64,000 bases of DNA, taken from CAZSBB01 sp964605235 (lineage in GTDB: Bacteria; Planctomycetota; Phycisphaerae; Phycisphaerales; Phycisphaeraceae). Below are positions 26,601 through 33,924 of this stretch, one piece after another; the stretch's first letter is position 1; every line of letters begins with the position of its first letter. The stretch covers positions 1 to 64,000 of the forward strand of contig CAZSBB010000008.1 in assembly GCA_964605235.1 (NCBI GenBank). The letters are read 5' to 3'. The notes beneath the pieces were generated by a model. The model did not search any database. It saw only the letters and a list, made by a program, of their open reading frames with translations, and was not told the origin of the DNA. Made by a program: the position numbers and the translations under genes.

Positions 26601-27787
26601 TGCTCTTCCAGATCTTCGGTTCCCAAACCTGGGGCCTGCAGACCTACCGCACCTACGCCATTGCCGACGGCTGGGTGCGCTATCAGATTCGCGTGGGCGA
26701 TTTCTACCAGGGCGCCATGACCAAACTGGTCATCGCCAACGATCACGATGTCGCCAACGCCACCGGCGAAGCGCTGTGGGCGAACCTCGCCATCTTCGAA
26801 GATCCCAACCCCGGCACATCCGTCACCCCCACCTACAACACCAACACCGGCTGGGGTCTGCTCGATGTCTCGCGCGCCGTCGCTGCCGCCCTGGGCCAGA
26901 GCGGTTCACTGCCCTCCCAAACGCTCTATGGCGGGAGTGACGATTGGGGCCTCAACGCCATCAACGCCCCCGACGCCTGGGCGGCCGGCTACACCGGACA
27001 GGGCATCGTCGTCGCCGTCATCGACACCGGCGTCAACTACAACCATGCCGACCTGGACGCCAACATCTGGGTCAATACTGATGAAATCGCCGGCGACGGC
27101 ATCGACAACGACAACAACGGCTTCATCGACGACGTGCGTGGCTGGGACTTTGTGCAAAGCGACAACACACCCATGGACACCAACGGCCACGGCACGCTGG
27201 TGGCGGGCATCATTGCCGCCGAACGCAATGGGTCTGGCGCGACCGGCGTCGCCTACGGCGCGAAAATCATGCCCGTGCGGGTCATCGACGGCGCCGGCGG
27301 CGGCGACTTCTACTCCGTCCTCGATGGCATCGAATATGCCGTCCGCAATGGCGCCAAGGTCATCAACCTCTCCGTCGGCTTCGACACCGGGCACCCCGAC
27401 CTGCAGAACATCATCCAATGGGCGCAGAACCAGGGCGTGGTCGTCGTCTCCGCGGCCGGCAACACCGGCGCCAGTTCACCCATCTATCCCGCCGCCTACG
27501 CCAACCTCGCCGGCCTGGCGGTCGGGGCGTCGAGCAAAACCAACCAGCTCGCCAGCTTCTCCAACCGGGCCGGCAACACGGTGATCGACTACATCGTCGC
27601 CCCCGGCGTCAGCGTGCTGAGCACCAATCGCAACGGCTCGTTCAGCACCGTCAGCGCCACCAGCTTCTCGGCGCCGATGGCTGCCGGCGCTGCCGCTCTG
27701 GTCCTCAGCGCCAACCCGGTGCTCCCGGCGGCGGTGGTCGAGCAGATCATCACCCAGACCGCCAACCCCAACGCGCTGACGATTTAG
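23666..27787 (+). CDS. LEPR-motif secreted subtilisin-like protease with six repeat modules
   Basis: A 1373-aa protein if started at TTG 23666, which lies 6 nt after a perfect AGGAGG (23654-23659); ATG 23645 lies before that site. The Arg-rich N-terminus leads to QLEPRQLITG (about residues 43-52), the planctomycete LEPRxLL export/anchoring-type motif. There follow six modules of about 147 aa (starting near 68, 231, 399, 570, 735 and 900), each with GNTWKKIAL, EFDF, GEVQGIGFD, YGTQxWGI, RVGDFFTGSF and NDHDVANPT motifs, probably beta-sandwiches. The C-terminal domain (about 1075-1373) is a peptidase S8: Asp1120 in VIDTGV, His1175 in NGHGT, an AAGN oxyanion-hole segment and Ser1333 in ATSFSAP. 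The modules may bind carbohydrate, but that is inference. Confidence 0.88.
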   Translation: MDWTAFLGWWRARLGPRVRRIARQQRRRARTTAWRYARPQLEQLEPRQLITGVTAADAPQPALQSVVVDFTTVAVQSYGGNAQDVSKTASITNGGQTLTLTGNTWKKIALNYTVTAETILEFDFTSSKQGEVQGVGFDTDDTLSPETFFKVSGTQTWGITNYATYVTGSGTTHYKITVGQFFTGGFSYLTFGNDHDVSKPDSFGSFSNVMLYEASAGAPGSGTPQDSDAPALNFNTTPVVAQGGSSQDVTGIVSVQDAGATLYLNGNRWKAVSLPYNVTANTILQFDFKSNFQGEVQGIGFDSDSTLSPEWFFQVFGTQAWGITSQHDYAGSFGQWKTYTFRVGDYFTGSFNRLVLGNDHDVANPTGESYFRNVKVYEDGSAPVEPTSSVPPPAAPTDVTPFDFRTAALSVYDPAQNLTGGSEVLDGGATLHIAGNTWRKIALPYTVTADTILEFDFYSTSEGEVHGIGFDTDNALSGENFFRVYGTQNWGIGYHDDYTGGGQWRHYRIRVGDFFTGSFQYLMLANDHDVANPTAQSYYANVAVYEETAGAEPVPGSAPAAPAAPGGLSTLNFNNLNVVSYGGSAQDVVSAVTVTDAGRTLYVAGNTWKKIALPYTVTADTILEFDFYSDFQGEVQGLGFDNNDELSPEYFFQVYGTQSWGFGQHNNYVKGDGWKHYRIRVGDFFTGNMTHLTIGMDFDVPIPIGESYFANVAIYQENGSGHAGAIPAPAATGTVLDFSAQTITSYDGVNQDVTGTYDLHDAGRTLHLTGNTWKKISLPTTMTPATVLEFDFRTGSGGEVHGIGFDTDDALSAAGFIQVYGSQNFGITTQKNYAPTGWVHYRIEVGKLLAGSFNYLVFASDHDIANPTAESYYANVRVFEDPNLIPPAGNTPPDAGSTPTLDLDNYAITAFAGQELDGGNGVVQDNGATLHLTGNTWKQIALNYQVTGDTILQFDVKILAEGEVQGIGFDFDNDISDNLLFQIFGSQTWGLQTYRTYAIADGWVRYQIRVGDFYQGAMTKLVIANDHDVANATGEALWANLAIFEDPNPGTSVTPTYNTNTGWGLLDVSRAVAAALGQSGSLPSQTLYGGSDDWGLNAINAPDAWAAGYTGQGIVVAVIDTGVNYNHADLDANIWVNTDEIAGDGIDNDNNGFIDDVRGWDFVQSDNTPMDTNGHGTLVAGIIAAERNGSGATGVAYGAKIMPVRVIDGAGGGDFYSVLDGIEYAVRNGAKVINLSVGFDTGHPDLQNIIQWAQNQGVVVVSAAGNTGASSPIYPAAYANLAGLAVGASSKTNQLASFSNRAGNTVIDYIVAPGVSVLSTNRNGSFSTVSATSFSAPMAAGAAALVLSANPVLPAAVVEQIITQTANPNALTI
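23869..26805 (+). repeat. six tandem ~147-codon modules within the LEPR protease gene
   Basis: Repeat units begin near 23869, 24358, 24862, 25375, 25870 and 26365, separated by Ala/Pro/Gly-rich linkers of 15-25 codons. Units 3 and 4 share an identical 50-bp DNA stretch (24983-25032 and 25493-25542), while other pairs differ at many codons. This suggests a recent duplication or gene conversion between units 3 and 4. Confidence 0.85.
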
Positions 27788-27803
27788 AAAGCATCTCAAA
27801 ACT

Positions 27804-27916
27804 CACCACAGAGGCACAGAGGACACCAAGAGCAAAGGTGAGGAGCGGACATATCCGCTGGATTATTCCGAATTCTCGGTGAGCATTACTCGGTGATCTC
27901 TGTGGCTCTGTGGTTC
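27804..27916. repeat. palindromic intergenic repeat, family E (CCACAGAGGCACAGAG)
   Basis: The left arm CACCACAGAGGCACAGAGGA (from 27804) and the right arm (27889-27916), whose reverse complement reads AACCACAGAGCCACAGAGAT, flank an inner hairpin AGCGGACATATCCGCT. It follows the protease stop codon and precedes the convergent GH28-like gene. The CCACAGAGGCACAGAG core is, from memory, widespread in environmental bacterial genomes. It may act as a bidirectional terminator. Confidence 0.65.
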
Positions 27917-28026
27917 CTGTTCTTTTGCGATAGTTTCTTAGCCTGCCACCGGACTTCCCCGGAAGGCGGGCAGCCCGCTGCGGAGGCTGGTACATCCGTC
28001 CGACTGGCGTCGCGTGGGTGAGGGCC

Positions 28027-29460
28027 TCAACGCGTCGATGGCGGCGTGCGGAAGCTGACGTCCCGCACAAACTCATTGGCCTGCACCAGTGGATGGTTGA
28101 GCGCATCGACCGCCTGGCCATTGACCTGCAGATGGTCGAACATGATCCCTTGAATCTGGTGGTCCGTGCTGTGGCCGGTGACGCGGATGGGGGGTATGCC
28201 GTGGCCCTGGACCCGTATGTTGCGGAAAGTGATGTCGCGAAGCTGGCCGATGCCCGCATCCTTGGCCCAGTTGTCTTTGCCCAGGTTGAGTTTCACCAGC
28301 GCCGGCGGCTTCAACCGGGGCGCATGCTCGGTGGCGGGGTATTCAATGTCGATGTTCTCAAAATGAACGTCATGGACCGTGCCGCTGTCGACCACATGGA
28401 TGCCCAGCGGCCAGTGACAGGCATAGATCACATCGCAGTCCTGGAACCACACCTCGTGGATGTCGGCGCGGGTTTCATAGGTGATGCCCAGGCCGTAGCC
28501 CCAGTCGTTCCAGGCGCTGCAGCGTTCATAGCGGATATCCCGCGCCGGCTGCTGGGGATTCATCGCCTTGACGGCAAATGAATCATCATGGTTGCGCACA
28601 AAGCAGTCGCGCACCCGCACCTGCTGCGAACTGACGCAGTTGACGCCGTCGCTGTTGTAGCGGCCGCTGATGCAGGCGACCTGCTCCACTTCGACCTGCG
28701 TGCTGTCGCGGATGCAGAGGTTCCACCCCGCCGCGTTGCGCAGCGTCACGCCTTCCACCCGCACCCGCCGGCAGTCCTGCAGGACGATCATGCTGCCGCC
28801 GAGATGGGGCAGCAGTGTGGCGTCGATCACGCCCCGGCCGCGGATGGTCACGTCTTCCACGCTTTGCAGGTTGAGCACGTGGGAGCCATAGGACAGCAGG
28901 TTCAGCACGTTGCTCCGCTGGCCGGTCGCCCCGGCGGGCAACACCGCGCGGACCAGCGCCCCGCCATCGACATAGACGGTCTGCCCCGACTGGATGGACA
29001 GGCTGTTGACCCAGTGCTCGCCGGGGCCGAAGTACACCACCCGGGGATCGTCGGGGTCCGGCCGGTCTGGCTCGGGTCGATGCGTGAACAGATGCAGCGC
29101 CTGGTCATCGCGGCCGTCCAGAATGAGCGTCAGGGCCGCGGGCGCGTCCAGGTGAAAGCGGATCGTTCGCCCGACGCTGGTGGGCTGCACCTGCAGGCGC
29201 CGGGGCAGGATCGTGGCGGACTGAAAATCGCGCGCCACCTCCACCACCACTTCGACCGAGCCGGAAAAATCGAAACGCGCAAAGCCGCACCACTCACACG
29301 GCCCGCTGACCATGTGGGATCCACCGCAGCCCTCGGGACGGAAGCGGGTTTCGCGCACCCGCCCGGTCCACACCGGCACCGGCACGCCTTCGACCTGCAC
29401 GGCATACAAGGGGAACGGGCGCTCCGACAACGGCAGAGGCCAGGTCATGACTTTGCTCAT
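28027..29460 (-). CDS. GH28-like right-handed beta-helix protein
   Basis: A 477-aa protein without signal peptide. An N-terminal beta domain (about 1-130) precedes a pectin-lyase-like beta-helix with repeats such as VEDVTIRGRGVID, CRRVRVEGVTLRN and VRVRDCFVRNHDDSFAVK. It resembles polygalacturonase-family (GH28) proteins: NSDGVN matches NTDG and NHDDSF matches the DD motif. The GHG and RIK motifs of true polygalacturonases are not apparent, so the substrate or mechanism may differ. A CATAAT hexamer lies 8 nt before ATG 29460. Confidence 0.82.
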   Translation of the reverse strand: MSKVMTWPLPLSERPFPLYAVQVEGVPVPVWTGRVRETRFRPEGCGGSHMVSGPCEWCGFARFDFSGSVEVVVEVARDFQSATILPRRLQVQPTSVGRTIRFHLDAPAALTLILDGRDDQALHLFTHRPEPDRPDPDDPRVVYFGPGEHWVNSLSIQSGQTVYVDGGALVRAVLPAGATGQRSNVLNLLSYGSHVLNLQSVEDVTIRGRGVIDATLLPHLGGSMIVLQDCRRVRVEGVTLRNAAGWNLCIRDSTQVEVEQVACISGRYNSDGVNCVSSQQVRVRDCFVRNHDDSFAVKAMNPQQPARDIRYERCSAWNDWGYGLGITYETRADIHEVWFQDCDVIYACHWPLGIHVVDSGTVHDVHFENIDIEYPATEHAPRLKPPALVKLNLGKDNWAKDAGIGQLRDITFRNIRVQGHGIPPIRVTGHSTDHQIQGIMFDHLQVNGQAVDALNHPLVQANEFVRDVSFRTPPSTR

Positions 29461-29468
29461 GGCAGCGG

Positions 29469-29474
29469 ATTATG
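29469..29474 (-). promoter_or_regulatory. -10-like hexamer of the GH28-like gene
   Basis: On the minus strand CATAAT is followed by 8 nt and ATG 29460, a leaderless arrangement like that of several other genes in the window. No clear -35 box is seen. Confidence 0.35.
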
Positions 29475-29528
29475 CCGTAAGACCCCCTGCGCCCCAAATC
29501 CGCGTGGGCGCGGGGAGAGTCCACGCCG

Positions 29529-29571
29529 TCTCTGCTACTGCCTCTGCCTCTGCTACTGCCTCTGCTACTGC
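29529..29571. repeat. 12-bp microsatellite (CTCTGCTACTGC)
   Basis: The unit CTCTGCTACTGC occurs three times, with a half-unit CTCTGC between the first and second copies. It is intergenic. It lacks the spaced unique segments of a CRISPR array. Copy number may vary between strains. Confidence 0.85.
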
Positions 29572-29614
29572 CCACCTCAGGGCAAACGCATGTATCCCGA
29601 ACATCCCATGCTGA

Positions 29615-29703
29615 ACGAGCCCCGACCGTGAGGGAGGGGTGGTTTTCGTCGCGTCACCCCGCTGCGGCTACGCCGCAACCCCTTGCTGACGCGCGGGGCT
29701 CGT
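29615..29703. repeat. palindromic intergenic repeat, family B copy 3
   Basis: The 26-nt arms are 29615-29640 and 29678-29703. The left arm is identical to the copy-1 left arm; the right arm is the GCGCGTxAGCAAGG variant. The loop contains a GCGGCTACGCCGC hairpin similar to the GGCGGCGCAGCCGCC loop of copy 2. Confidence 0.87.
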
Positions 29704-29756
29704 AAGCTCGCAAGTACATGCGTTTGCCCTGCTGCCCAGCTCGACCGGCAGGCCTG

Positions 29757-29785
29757 AAAATGTATTTTCAATTAAAATACGTTTT
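29757..29785. promoter_or_regulatory. AT-rich 12-bp palindrome in GC-rich DNA
   Basis: AAAATGTATTTT (29757-29768) and AAAATACGTTTT (29774-29785) are complementary at 11 of 12 positions around CAATT. A nearly GC-free 29-bp island in otherwise GC-rich sequence suggests a protein-binding site, such as a dimeric regulator operator. Its target is unclear; the GH28-like gene starting at 29460 reads away from it. Confidence 0.45.
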
Positions 29786-30118
29786 AGGGCCCGCGCGACC
29801 GGTTCGGGATTGGCCGGCGGCTGGTCCGGGGCGTGCCAACATCGTCACCCAGGCCGGCGTCGATGTTCCCTGGCGTTGCCTTGGGCCTGCGTGCCGCGGC
29901 GCCTCCGGCGGCGGGATTCCTCTACCGATGAGATTTGCTCACCGAGACACGCCACCAGGAGGCAGTGCCGCGAGGCGAGGATCGGCAAGCGCCGCTATCG
30001 GGGGCATTCGTGCCACCAAGCCGGGGCGAGGCGAACTCCAGCACGGATCTGGGCGGCGGCCGAAGCGGTGCTGGTGCGAAGGTCGGCGCGACTGGTGAAA
30101 TCCAATCGCCGCGATGGT
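29786..30118. other. 333-bp intergenic stretch without a supported gene
   Basis: Several short open frames exist on both strands but none shows domain-like composition, a ribosome-binding site or a recognisable motif. It lies downstream of the zinc-ribbon gene ending at 30119. It may hold decayed coding sequence, but I cannot show that. Confidence 0.4.
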
Positions 30119-31030
30119 TCAGGACAGCATCCACAGCAGCAGCAGACCGAGCGCCGCCGTGCCGATCCAGCGGGTGGCGGTGATCACCAGAATCACCTTC
30201 CAGGCGTCGGCGGCGTCAATGTCGAACAGTTTCGCCAGCAGCGCCCAGTAGCAGCAGAACGCCACGAAATAGCCCAGGAACGCGCCCATCAGGCCCCCGC
30301 CCAGCAACCACGCCACCACATCCGCCACCGCTCCGGGCGCCAGCAGCACCGCGCACAGCTTCAGCAGCGCGGTCAGGATGGGCCCAAAGCTCAGATCAAA
30401 CAGCCGGGCGGAGATGAACAGCGACGCCACCATCAGCGGCAGACTCAGCAGCACGGAACCCAGGTTGACCGCCAGGATGGTCCAGTTGACCGCTCCGCCG
30501 ATGGTGGCGGAATTGAAGGCTTCGAGCAGTACGGCGATCAGGCCGATCACCACCAGCGCGCCCGGAACGTACAGGTCCACATACTTGAGCCGATGCAGCA
30601 GGCGGGCTTCGGCCTCCGCGCTGGCGAGAAGGCCGGCGCTGGTGCGTTCCATCATCCCCGGCGGCTCTGTCACTTCGCCCACCAGCGTTTGCAGGCGGCG
30701 CCCTTGCGCCCGGTTGTAGCCGCATTGCACGCACAGGACCACGCCTGGCGCGAGCCGCTGGCCGCACTGCGGACAGGGCGCCGCTTCATGCGCTGCCGAC
30801 GGGGCTTCGGTGGTCAGATTCAGTTCGTAGCCCTCAGCGCTGACGGGCGCTGGGGTGGGATGAAGGCTGGGACGCGCTGCGTCCGACGAGGCTGCGGCCG
30901 GCGGCGGCGGCGGCGTCAGGGGATAAGTGAACGGTTGCTGGCACTGATGGCACTGCACCGCGCGTCCCGCCAGTTCCGGTTTGAACTGGTACGCATGCTG
31001 ACAATGGGGACAGTGGACATGCTCGGACAA
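30119..31030 (-). CDS. zinc-ribbon multi-pass membrane protein (paralogue 1)
   Basis: A 303-aa protein with two zinc ribbons: CPHC (7-10) with CHQC (27-30), and CPQC (86-89) with CVQC (100-103), joined by a Pro/Ala-rich linker. Four or five membrane helices follow from about residue 155, resembling a Yip1-like integral domain with an FDIDAADAWKVILV segment near the end. Function is unknown. The next gene upstream on the same strand (31054-32349) has the same plan and a similar membrane half, so these are tandem paralogues 23 bp apart. Confidence 0.75.
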   Translation of the reverse strand: MSEHVHCPHCQHAYQFKPELAGRAVQCHQCQQPFTYPLTPPPPPAAASSDAARPSLHPTPAPVSAEGYELNLTTEAPSAAHEAAPCPQCGQRLAPGVVLCVQCGYNRAQGRRLQTLVGEVTEPPGMMERTSAGLLASAEAEARLLHRLKYVDLYVPGALVVIGLIAVLLEAFNSATIGGAVNWTILAVNLGSVLLSLPLMVASLFISARLFDLSFGPILTALLKLCAVLLAPGAVADVVAWLLGGGLMGAFLGYFVAFCCYWALLAKLFDIDAADAWKVILVITATRWIGTAALGLLLLWMLS

Positions 31031-31053
31031 CGGCTGCGGACTCCACGCACACC

Positions 31054-32349
31054 CTAGCCCAGCATGGAGAAGAATGTGCCAAAACAGCTTACCACCAGGA
31101 CCGCCGGCACAATGGTCACGATCAGCCCGAACACGAACACCTCCATGAAATCCATGTCCAGCAGCTTCATGCCCACCAACCAGAAGGTGCCCAGCACGAC
31201 GCTGTTCTGCAGCATGAACCCGATGCCGGGGAAGCCTTCGGTGATGTGATAGAGCACCCAGTGGATGGTGGCGTCCAGCGCATTGGTCAGCAGCGCCAGG
31301 GCGCAGATTTTGAGCAGCGCGGTCTGGATCAGCCCGAAGCTGGTGCCGAACAGGCGGGCGATCACCACCAGCCCAAAGAGCATGAACGGCAACTGGACCA
31401 CCAGCTTGACGAAATACTGCAGCAGTTCCACGCCGCGCACCAACCAGATCGACGGCGTGATGCCCGTCATCACATCGGGCGTGGCCGCCACCAGCACCAG
31501 CAACGTAAAGAGCATGAGCACCAGGCCCGTACCCGCCAACCCCAGCGGCAGATAAATATCCTCAAAGCGCTGCTGCGCAATCGCTTGCTCCTGATCCATG
31601 GCGCGGGCTTCACTGGCTTTGCGCACCCGCTCCAGGGCGTTGGCGATCATGTCCGGCCCAGGCGCATCGGCAACCGGCGGCGGCGGCGGCGCCAGCGGCG
31701 GCGGCAAGGCGGCCGGGGGTGGCGGCGCCAGTTCCGCGGCGTCGATCGCCAGGTCGTAAGCGCCGGCCTCCGCTTCCTGCCGGGGTTCGGTTGGCGCTGT
31801 CTTGCTCTGAGACTGCAATGGCGCAGCGCCACCGGCAGCTGGGGGCAACGGTTGCAGCGGCGTCATCGGAAACGCGCTGCTCCCGCTGTGCATCGGCTTG
31901 GCGTTGGCTGAGTCCGGGTCCACCAGGTCCGCTTCATCCAGTTCCAGCACTTCTTCCTCGGGAACCTCTTCCTCCGCCAGCGGGATCGGCTCCAACGGCG
32001 GCGGCTGGGGAAAGTCATCCCAGGACGTGGTGGGCATCTGCGGAGCAGGTATCTCCGCCAGCGAAAGCGGCTCGGGGGATGCGGGTTCCTCCGGGGTCGG
32101 TGGAACCGGCGGCGGCGGAGCCGGTGACGCAGCCGCAGGCTTGGGCGGACGCGGCCCGCCGGCCTCCCAGTACCGCGGCAACTCCGGCTGCTCGGCGACA
32201 TCTGACGCCAACTCCACGTCAGCGTCGACGTCCCGCGGCACCACCAGCAGCAGGTCGCACCCCTGGCATCGCCGCCGCTGGCCCACCTCCTGGGCTGCCC
32301 ACGGCAAACGCCATCCGCACACCGGACAATTGAAATCCTGCCCCATCAC
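31054..32349 (-). CDS. zinc-ribbon, proline-rich linker, multi-pass membrane protein (paralogue 2)
   Basis: A 431-aa protein. It has one N-terminal zinc ribbon (CPVC at 8-11, CQGC at 28-31), a ~200-residue linker rich in Pro, Ala and Glu, a short helical segment around ANALERVRKASEARA, then membrane helices from about residue 275. The membrane half (LFGTSFGLIQTALLKICAL) parallels paralogue 1 (LFDLSFGPILTALLKLCAV). The acidic/proline linker suggests a flexible cytoplasmic arm. Function is unknown. ATG 32349 and 32346 are adjacent. Confidence 0.74.
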   Translation of the reverse strand: MMGQDFNCPVCGWRLPWAAQEVGQRRRCQGCDLLLVVPRDVDADVELASDVAEQPELPRYWEAGGPRPPKPAAASPAPPPPVPPTPEEPASPEPLSLAEIPAPQMPTTSWDDFPQPPPLEPIPLAEEEVPEEEVLELDEADLVDPDSANAKPMHSGSSAFPMTPLQPLPPAAGGAAPLQSQSKTAPTEPRQEAEAGAYDLAIDAAELAPPPPAALPPPLAPPPPPVADAPGPDMIANALERVRKASEARAMDQEQAIAQQRFEDIYLPLGLAGTGLVLMLFTLLVLVAATPDVMTGITPSIWLVRGVELLQYFVKLVVQLPFMLFGLVVIARLFGTSFGLIQTALLKICALALLTNALDATIHWVLYHITEGFPGIGFMLQNSVVLGTFWLVGMKLLDMDFMEVFVFGLIVTIVPAVLVVSCFGTFFSMLG

Positions 32350-32463
32350 GCATCCCGTCTGGACATATCCGAGCCTGAACCGACGCCTGTAAGCTCAGGT
32401 CTGGGCGTGGTGCTGTCAAGTGGATTCTTCGCCTGCGAACCGCGGAACCGCAGGATCGGTAAG

Positions 32464-33261
32464 ATGAAACCCGCCCCGGTGCTGCTTGCGCCATCGGGTT
32501 GCCGGACCAGATTTCCGCACGGGCTGCCAACCTTGACCCACCCCCTGCCCTCCCATCCCGCGCCTGCCGGCAGCGCCACGCCCTGGACGCTCATCGAGCT
32601 GGCGGCCCAACCCGACAGCGCCGAGCGTCGTGCGGCCCTGGAGCAGTTCCTGCTGCGCTACCTGCCCGCCATGCGCAGCTATCTGCTGCGCCGCTGCGGG
32701 GGCGACGCACACCATTGCGATGACCTGGTGCAGAGCTTCATCGCCCGCAAGGTGCTCGAACAGGCGTTTCTCCGGCAGGCGGATCGCGCCAAAGGTCGCT
32801 TCCGCGGCTTTCTGCGCACGGCGCTGGAGCATTTTTTTATTGATGAAATGCGACGAAAGCAGCTCCCCCGGGCAAGGGCGGAACTGGACCAATTGTCGCC
32901 GACGGCAACCCCGGCGGCGTACAGCTTCGATGTCGCCTGGGCGCGCACGGTGCTGGAAACCGCCCAGACCCGCATGCGGCTCCAGTGCCAGCAGGACCAG
33001 CGCCCGGACCTCTGGCGGCTGTTTGAGGAACGCGTCCTCAAACCCATCCTGAGCGACACGCCGCCGCTGGCTTACGCCCAACTGGTGCAGGAATTGGGTC
33101 TGGAGTCCCCCAGCCAGGCGTGCAATCTGCTGGTGACCGCCAAACGGATGTTTGAGCGTCACTTGCGTGCCGTGGTGGAAGAATACGCCGGCAACCCCAC
33201 GGCCGTGGCGGAGGAATTACGCGACCTGCGCGAAATTCTGAGCCAGGCGGCGCAGGATTGA
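32464..33261 (+). CDS. ECF-like RNA polymerase sigma factor (planctomycete kinase-linked type)
   Basis: A protein of about 265 aa from ATG 32464; GTG 32407 in frame is an alternative. Region 2 is visible as RYLPAMRSYLLRRCGGDAHH then CDDLVQSFIARKVLE, KGRFRGFLRTALEHFFIDEMRRKQ. The C-terminal part is diverged, without the usual clear region 4 recognition helix. The DDLVQSF...GRFRxFL pattern is that of large sigma-like proteins common in planctomycetes, often beside Ser/Thr kinases (ECF-STK groups). No anti-sigma gene is adjacent; a kinase gene follows at 33925. Confidence 0.78.
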   Translation: MKPAPVLLAPSGCRTRFPHGLPTLTHPLPSHPAPAGSATPWTLIELAAQPDSAERRAALEQFLLRYLPAMRSYLLRRCGGDAHHCDDLVQSFIARKVLEQAFLRQADRAKGRFRGFLRTALEHFFIDEMRRKQLPRARAELDQLSPTATPAAYSFDVAWARTVLETAQTRMRLQCQQDQRPDLWRLFEERVLKPILSDTPPLAYAQLVQELGLESPSQACNLLVTAKRMFERHLRAVVEEYAGNPTAVAEELRDLREILSQAAQD

Positions 33262-33436
33262 AGATCCGGTTCCGTATGGACTGGTGAAGCGGGTCGGCCT
33301 GGTCGCCTGCGGGGCCCAGGAGCACCGACTCGCCTCTGGCGCCAGCCCTTTCGGAGGCCGGGGGATTTTTCGCGTATTTCACGTCGTCAGTGCGGCGACG
33401 TTGGGTTGATCTGTCCCGCCACTGGGGAACATCACC

Positions 33437-33910
33437 ATGGCCCTGCCTCCGGAATCCACCCATGAGCTGGCGCCCCACCGGCTGGTGCGGCTGCTAGATG
33501 GCGGGGGGCCGCCGAACTGGCGTGAGGAGGAACTGGGGCAGATCCTCACCCATCAGCTCGATGCGCCGTTGCTGGTGGATATATCCGTCACCGGCGTCCA
33601 AACGCTCAGCCCCCCCGCCCGGTTTGTCGATCTGCTGACCGCGGCGGACCCGAACCTCATCCTGCTGCGACTCACCAAGGATTTCGCCAAAGCCCAGTTG
33701 TGCCACCGGGATGGTGCATTCCCGCACCCGGTCGCGCAGGTGCTTTATGCCGCGACCATTGCCGCCGCGCTGGCGACCCATGGCTGCCGCATATCCACGC
33801 TGACCGAATCGGCGCTGAGCGAGCTGCTCACCTGGGCTCGGCGCCTGAATTGGCTGGACCCACGCCTGCGCGCGGTGCTCGCCAGCGGGTATGATCGACT
33901 GGTTGGCTAG
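33437..33910 (+). CDS. small protein of unknown function between sigma factor and kinase
   Basis: A 157-aa protein with no recognised domain, no signal peptide and no membrane helix. A segment LLVDISVTGVQTLSPPARFVDLL looks like alternating beta and helix, and the C-terminal half is helical. It ends 14 bp before the kinase gene and shares its strand, so co-transcription is likely. It could be an adaptor between kinase and sigma factor; that is inference from position only. Confidence 0.6.
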   Translation: MALPPESTHELAPHRLVRLLDGGGPPNWREEELGQILTHQLDAPLLVDISVTGVQTLSPPARFVDLLTAADPNLILLRLTKDFAKAQLCHRDGAFPHPVAQVLYAATIAAALATHGCRISTLTESALSELLTWARRLNWLDPRLRAVLASGYDRLVG

Positions 33911-33924
33911 GCCAAACAGTCCAG

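Noticed and set aside
29529..29571. Possible CRISPR array
   Set aside because: The 12-bp units are directly adjacent or separated by half-units, with no spacer sequences and no cas genes.
29718..30098. Possible small genes in the 29.7-30.1 kb gap
   Set aside because: Overlapping short frames on both strands, none with a ribosome site, domain-like composition or consistent codon use.
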